DNA from: Kushneria phosphatilytica
Lineage (GTDB): Bacteria > Pseudomonadota > Gammaproteobacteria > Pseudomonadales > Halomonadaceae
NCBI RefSeq assembly: GCF_008247605.1
Contig: NZ_CP043420.1
Span: 2,232,001-2,296,000, forward strand
DNA: 64,000 nucleotides
Reading direction: 5' to 3'
Positions within the stretch are counted from its first letter, which is position 1. Each line of letters starts with the position of its first letter. The notes under the pieces are model-generated. The model saw only the letters and a list, made by a program, of their open reading frames with translations. It did not search any database and was not told the origin of the DNA. Positions 60,106 to 64,000 of the stretch are shown piece after piece. Both the position numbers and the translations under genes were made by a program.

Positions 60106-60664
60106 TACTGCCCTGAACGCCGATACCGGCGCCCCCGATATTGATCTCCCCGGCTTTCTGGCGATCGAGGCCGGCGACGGCGAGCTGCCGGTGGCCATCG
60201 CCTGGTCACTACCGGATGGCCGCATCAAGCAAACCCTGATTCAGCCTGATCCGGGCTGGCTCGAGGATGACAGCGTCAGTTTCGGTGACTACAGCGAAGA
60301 GCAGCTCAACACACTTGGCCTGACCACCGTGGAGGTCATCCGGGAACTTGAAGCGGACTACCATGGCGCCACGCTGCACACCCCCGGCGTCGTCGACGAG
60401 CAGGCCATCCTTTCCAGCTTGTTCGCCAGCTGCGGGGTCGAGCCATTCGTCGAACTGATGCCCGCTGAACAGCTCTACGAGGAGCTGCCTGGGGATGAGT
60501 GGCGCGAGCAGCGGGGCGAACTCTTCAATGAACTGGGGCTGGAACCGCTGCGTGCCGAAGATGAACTGCAGGTCATGCTGACCCTGCACATGCGTTTTCA
60601 GGACGAAAATGACAGCGGCGCCCTGCCCGGTGCCGGCTTTGGGCCGGATGCAGACGAGGAGTAG
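60098..60664 (+). CDS. uncharacterised acidic protein coupled to tatD
   Basis: 188 aa, very acidic. I do not assign a family with confidence. The N-terminal pattern (FLAIEAGDGELPVAIAWSLP, then RIKQTLIQPDPGW) and later VVDEQAILSSLF look like a worn DnaQ-type exonuclease fold in which the usual catalytic DxE is not intact, so a structural role or a lost activity is possible. The ATG lies inside the tatD end (8 bp overlap), suggesting translational coupling. It is convergent with epmC. Confidence 0.7.
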   Translation: MDDTALNADTGAPDIDLPGFLAIEAGDGELPVAIAWSLPDGRIKQTLIQPDPGWLEDDSVSFGDYSEEQLNTLGLTTVEVIRELEADYHGATLHTPGVVDEQAILSSLFASCGVEPFVELMPAEQLYEELPGDEWREQRGELFNELGLEPLRAEDELQVMLTLHMRFQDENDSGALPGAGFGPDADEE

Positions 60665-60676
60665 CGCCGGACAGGA

Positions 60677-61285
60677 CTAACGCTGGCTGTCGAGCCAGTA
60701 CCCGGCGTCACGCGCTGCCTCCCGGGGCGGCGTGTCCTTGCGAAAGCAGGCCGTCAGCGCCCGATGGAAGGCGGCGGCACGCAATGGCAGGCCCTCGCGG
60801 CTGTAGCGCTCGGCGCGCGCTTTTACCTGTTCGGCGAACGCTGCTCGATCCACCTCGGCACTGCCATCAAGATTATCCACGCTGACATTGAAACGTCGCT
60901 TACTGGCCTCACAAAACAGGCTTTCAAGTGCCTGCGGCGCCACCTCTGCCTGCTCGAAAGCCTGCTGGGCGGCCTGATCGCGTCCATCCGGAAGATACCA
61001 GTAACCGTAATCCTCCAGCTGACGCCGGCGGGAGCCGGCTATGCACCAGTGACTGACCTCATGCAAGGCACTGGCAAAAAAGCCGTGGGCAAAGATGATC
61101 TCGGCCACCCTGTCGCCTGAGGGCGGGCGATAAAGTGGTTCTTCATCGCCACAGAGCAGTCGGGTGTGATAGCGCGCTTCGAATAATGTATTGAACAGCA
61201 CCATGAGCTGCTCGGCTTCCGGTTCGGGCAGTATGGTGGTAGTCATCGTCTCGGACGTCGGGGAGCTGTTACTGAAGTGATTCAT
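60677..61285 (-). CDS. epmC: elongation factor P hydroxylase EpmC
   Basis: Hydroxylates the beta-lysyl-lysine of EF-P in E. coli. The core is clearly EpmC (YfcM): TRLLCGDEEPLYRPP, FAHGFFASALHEVSHWCIAG with a HExxH metal motif, DYGYWYLPDGRDQAAQQAFE and LFCEASKRRFNVSVDNLDG. The start is uncertain: ATG 61285 gives 202 aa with a Ser-rich head; ATG 61246 gives 189 aa, closer to E. coli. It is divergent from the MATE pump. The partners epmA and epmB are not in this window. Confidence 0.9.
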   Translation of the reverse strand: MNHFSNSSPTSETMTTTILPEPEAEQLMVLFNTLFEARYHTRLLCGDEEPLYRPPSGDRVAEIIFAHGFFASALHEVSHWCIAGSRRRQLEDYGYWYLPDGRDQAAQQAFEQAEVAPQALESLFCEASKRRFNVSVDNLDGSAEVDRAAFAEQVKARAERYSREGLPLRAAAFHRALTACFRKDTPPREAARDAGYWLDSQR

Positions 61286-61359
61286 GCGGCGTTCGATGGT
61301 CTCGGTAGACAGGCTGCGCTCTGCTAGACTCTGCGTCCCCACTTTGCCGGGAAAGCGTC

Positions 61360-62799
61360 GTGTCCTCATCTTCACTGATTCAGCGCAGCCGTGTCGAGAG
61401 CGGCCAGCTTTCCAGACTTGCCCTGCCGATTCTCGGGGCTCAGCTGGCCCAGGCCGGCATGAGTACAGTAGATGTCCTGATGGCGGGTCAGGCCAGCGCT
61501 ACCGACCTGGCGGCCGTCTCGGTAGGCGCCAGTCTATGGGTCCCGCTGATGCTGTTCATGACCGGGACCCTGATGGGCCTGACCCCTATCGTGGCACAAC
61601 ATCTGGGAGCCACCCGTCACGGTGCCATTCGTCCCGCTGTCCATCAGGCTCTGTGGGTCGCTCTGACACTCGGGCTGATGAGCGCCACGCTACTTTATCT
61701 TCTGGCTGAGCCGATTTTCGAATTCATGGCCGTCCCCGTCGAAGTTTCCGGCCTCTCTACAAGCTATCTCCATGCGGTAGCGCCCGGTCTGCTCGGCATG
61801 GCGCTGTATCAGACCCTGCGCGCCTTTTCCGATGGCATGAATCACACTCGCCCTGCACTACTGATCAGTCTGGTCGGCCTGCTGGTCAACATTCCCTGTA
61901 ATTATCTGCTGATTCATGGCGGTGAAGGCGCAACAGCCCTGCTTGGTTCAGCAACACCGGGATGGCTGCAGGCATTGCCGGCACTGGGAGCCATCGGCTG
62001 CGGTGTGGCGACTTCCATTGCGATGTGGGTCATGTGTCTGACCATGATGTGGTACACCCACCGCGCCCGGATCTTTCATTCCGTAGCCTTGTGGCGTACA
62101 CCTGCGTGGCCGAAATCGGACAGGATCCGGGAATTATTGCGGGTTGGCCTGCCAATTGGCGTCGCTATTTTTACCGAGGTCACCCTGTTCACGCTGATCG
62201 CCCTGTTCGTCGCCGGCTTCGGCAGTATCGTAGTCGCTGCCCATCAGATTGCCCTGAACTTCACGTCGCTTTTATTCATGGTCCCGCTATCTCTGGGCAT
62301 GGCACTGACCGTAAGAGTCGGAAATGCTGTCGGACGCGAGGCGCCAGAACAGGCGCGCTTTGTCGCTTTCAATGGTGTGGGTTGTGCACTGTTGGCGGCT
62401 CTGCTGATTGATCTCGTTCTACTGTGGGGCGGCCCCGCGGTGGTGGCACTCTACAGTGACAATACCGAAGTGCGTGCGCTGGCAGGCCAGCTGGTTCTGC
62501 TGGCCACCCTCTATCAATTCTCCGATGCACTTCAGGTCAGCATGGCCGGTGCTCTACGAGGCTACAAGGACACCCGTATCATCATGGGCATCACCCTGTT
62601 CGCCTACTGGGTGGTAGGCCTCGGTGGCGGTCATCTGCTGGGCCGGGGCTGGGCCGGCCACTTCAGCGGGCTGGGCGTCTATGGCTACTGGCTGGGCCTG
62701 ATTGCAGGTCTCAGTGTCGCGGCCCTCCTGCTGGGCTGGCGTCTATGGCATACCTCGCGACGGGCCATTATCAGGCTGAGCGAGGCGCAGAGCGCATGA
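61360..62799 (+). CDS. norM: MATE family multidrug efflux pump (NorM-like)
   Basis: 479 aa with twelve membrane segments; cation-coupled drug antiporter. Starts at GTG after GGGAAAG. Family features are LALPILGAQLAQAGMSTVDV and MAGQASATDLAAVSVGASLW at TM1-2, LRAFSDGMNHTRPALLISLV in the middle and the repeated pattern VGLPIGVAIFTEVTLFTLIA in the second half. It overlaps nothing downstream. NorM pumps usually export fluoroquinolones and cationic dyes with sodium or protons. Confidence 0.9.
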   Translation: MSSSSLIQRSRVESGQLSRLALPILGAQLAQAGMSTVDVLMAGQASATDLAAVSVGASLWVPLMLFMTGTLMGLTPIVAQHLGATRHGAIRPAVHQALWVALTLGLMSATLLYLLAEPIFEFMAVPVEVSGLSTSYLHAVAPGLLGMALYQTLRAFSDGMNHTRPALLISLVGLLVNIPCNYLLIHGGEGATALLGSATPGWLQALPALGAIGCGVATSIAMWVMCLTMMWYTHRARIFHSVALWRTPAWPKSDRIRELLRVGLPIGVAIFTEVTLFTLIALFVAGFGSIVVAAHQIALNFTSLLFMVPLSLGMALTVRVGNAVGREAPEQARFVAFNGVGCALLAALLIDLVLLWGGPAVVALYSDNTEVRALAGQLVLLATLYQFSDALQVSMAGALRGYKDTRIIMGITLFAYWVVGLGGGHLLGRGWAGHFSGLGVYGYWLGLIAGLSVAALLLGWRLWHTSRRAIIRLSEAQSA

Positions 62800-62829
62800 A
62801 TAACGAATACAACACGGGCATAAAGGCGC

Positions 62830-62859
62830 TTAACTTTTCGGTCGACGCTGTGCTAATAG
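62830..62859 (+). promoter_or_regulatory. possible promoter before the 62978 gene
   Basis: TTAACT, 18 bp, TAATAG. It is the best promoter-like pair in the 178 bp gap after the MATE gene. Confidence 0.3.
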
Positions 62860-62977
62860 TGCAGATGTGGGTTGCCTGAATCCCGGACTGTTGCTTCAGC
62901 CTGCGATGAGCGGTGAAGAGGCAGGCGTCCGGTCGAGGTGGTCATCACAACTCCGACAGTCGACAAGGAGGCTTCTC

Positions 62978-63673
62978 ATGAGCCAGGTAATGTCCTCTTC
63001 GCGGCCGGCCATCATTATTGACATGGCAGCCATGCGCGAACGCCTGCGAGCCTCTCGACGCATCGTGCGCCTGGCGCCCGAGCTGGATGGGCTGGAAATG
63101 CTCTATCGGCTCTCTACCGATGAGGAAGCCCTCTACGCCATGCCGGTGCTGGCCTGGGCTATACGGGGCAATGGGGAAGTGGTGGGCATGGTACCGTGGC
63201 TGAACACGTTACGTCCCTGTCATGAGCTCGACGATCCCGAGCATGGCTGCTTTGTCGGCTACCGTGATCCGGAAACGGAAGAGCTGCTGGACTCCCCTCC
63301 GACTCACAAGCTTCAGGAGCTGGAACACGCAGCTGCCTACTTCGATTATGAGCCATGTGAAGAGGGCATTGCGCTGCAGCTGCTACCCGATACACAAGGC
63401 ACGCACGCGCTGTGTTACGAAGAGGACGAGGGGCCGTGGCAACTCAAGCAGGTGCATGGTTGGCAGCTCAGAAGCGATGGACGTATCGAGGCACTGCTGC
63501 TCGATGAGTCATTACCGATTCAGACGCCCGTGCTGCCGGGAGATGATTGCCTCTATGCTGCCGAAGAGCGACATCGCACCGTATATTTCTTTCAGCGCGC
63601 CATCGCCAATCGTATTCGGGAGCAGGATCCGGAAACACTTGAAGCACTCGCCATGATGGTCGAAATTGCCTGA
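62978..63673 (+). CDS. uncharacterised protein (231 aa)
   Basis: I do not recognise the family. From the ATG at 62978, after a strong AAGGAGG, the protein begins MSQVMSSSRPAIIIDMAAMR and is mostly acidic, with many Leu and Glu (PELDGLEMLYRLSTDEEALY, ELEHAAAYFDYEPCEEGIAL). There is no signal peptide or membrane segment. Codon use is like its neighbours, and the good ribosome binding site supports a real gene. It is convergent with tusA. Confidence 0.75.
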   Translation: MSQVMSSSRPAIIIDMAAMRERLRASRRIVRLAPELDGLEMLYRLSTDEEALYAMPVLAWAIRGNGEVVGMVPWLNTLRPCHELDDPEHGCFVGYRDPETEELLDSPPTHKLQELEHAAAYFDYEPCEEGIALQLLPDTQGTHALCYEEDEGPWQLKQVHGWQLRSDGRIEALLLDESLPIQTPVLPGDDCLYAAEERHRTVYFFQRAIANRIREQDPETLEALAMMVEIA

Positions 63674-63724
63674 AGCAGAACCATACCAACTGTTCGAGCG
63701 GGTCTGACAGACTCGCTCGACCTG

Positions 63725-63967
63725 CTATTCGGCCAGGCGGATGTAATAACGGTACTGCGTCTCTTCATCGGCACGATGAATCAGTTCATGACCGAGGAAG
63801 CTGCAGAATTTTGGAATATCCCGCGTAGTCGCCGGATCCGTAGCCAGTACTTCAAGAATCTGACCAGGACTCATGTCCCGAACCTTGTTATGCATCATCA
63901 TGATTGGCTCGGGACAGTAAAGACCACAGGTATCCAGGGTGGCATCGTATACTGGTTGCTCACTCAT
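63725..63967 (-). CDS. tusA: sulfurtransferase TusA family protein
   Basis: 80 aa sulfur carrier that in E. coli relays persulfide sulfur from IscS to TusD for tRNA 2-thiouridine. The motif CGLYCPEPIMMMHNKVRDM holds the active Cys (CPxP), and FCSFLGHELI is the conserved second half. The ATG at 63967 follows GGAGAAC. A longer frame to 63994 is not needed. Confidence 0.92.
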   Translation of the reverse strand: MSEQPVYDATLDTCGLYCPEPIMMMHNKVRDMSPGQILEVLATDPATTRDIPKFCSFLGHELIHRADEETQYRYYIRLAE

Positions 63968-64000
63968 CGGGTTCTCCGTAACGTTCCGGATCATGACTGC

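Overview
This 64 kb window reads as contiguous chromosome of a moderately halophilic gammaproteobacterium, most likely a Halomonadaceae member (Halomonas, Kushneria or Chromohalobacter type). I infer this from the high-GC codon use, the betIBA choline-to-betaine locus with an adjacent choline-binding protein, and gamma-type gene orders: prs-rplY-pth-ychF, miaB-ybeZ-ybeY-corC-lnt and leuS-lptE-holA. I see no phage, insertion sequence, CRISPR array or rRNA operon. About 90% of the window is coding, and most genes are housekeeping or catabolic.

Layout: 1-3000 holds the end of prs, rplY, pth, ychF and an elongator tRNA-Met. 3000-7700 holds an M18 aminopeptidase, the periplasmic protease Prc, a small unknown gene and two identical tRNA-Asn genes. 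7.8-12.9 kb is the osmoprotectant locus, with choX divergent from betI-betB-betA over a shared BetI-type operator. 13.0-20.7 kb is a MdtABC-type RND efflux operon headed by a small lipoprotein-like ORF with no ordinary start codon, followed by a porin. 22.4-24 kb holds a GNAT protein and a glycerophosphodiesterase. 24-29.8 kb is tryptophan biosynthesis on the minus strand: trpE, with a leader peptide and attenuator-like structure, is separated from trpGDC by an 850 bp gap that appears to hold two convergent non-coding RNAs. gph and a type II NADH dehydrogenase follow.

31.6-36.9 kb is a 2-ketogluconate regulon (ptxS-like repressor, then kguE-K-T-D) with two matching operators. 37-43.3 kb holds rpe, ggt, tpm, an SH3 protein, a DUF1820 protein and miaB. 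43.4-48.2 kb is the ybeZ-ybeY-corC-lnt operon plus a YdcF-like gene. 48.3-49.7 kb is an MHS-type transporter whose ribosome binding site is locked in a hairpin. 49.7-56 kb holds ybeL, leuS, lptE, holA and a DUF5924/DUF2914 membrane protein. The rest holds slyA, a universal stress protein, uup, tatD, epmC, a MATE pump and tusA.

The most interesting material is regulatory RNA: (1) a GGA-rich RNA ending near 27083 that resembles CsrB/RsmZ decoys of CsrA; (2) a short, promoter-to-terminator sRNA on the opposite strand at 27144-27262; (3) a trp leader peptide ending W-R-W-stop with mutually exclusive hairpins before trpE; (4) a 9 bp hairpin with a cUUCGg loop that hides the Shine-Dalgarno site of the MHS transporter. 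All calls come from reading the sequence; no searches or folding programs were run.
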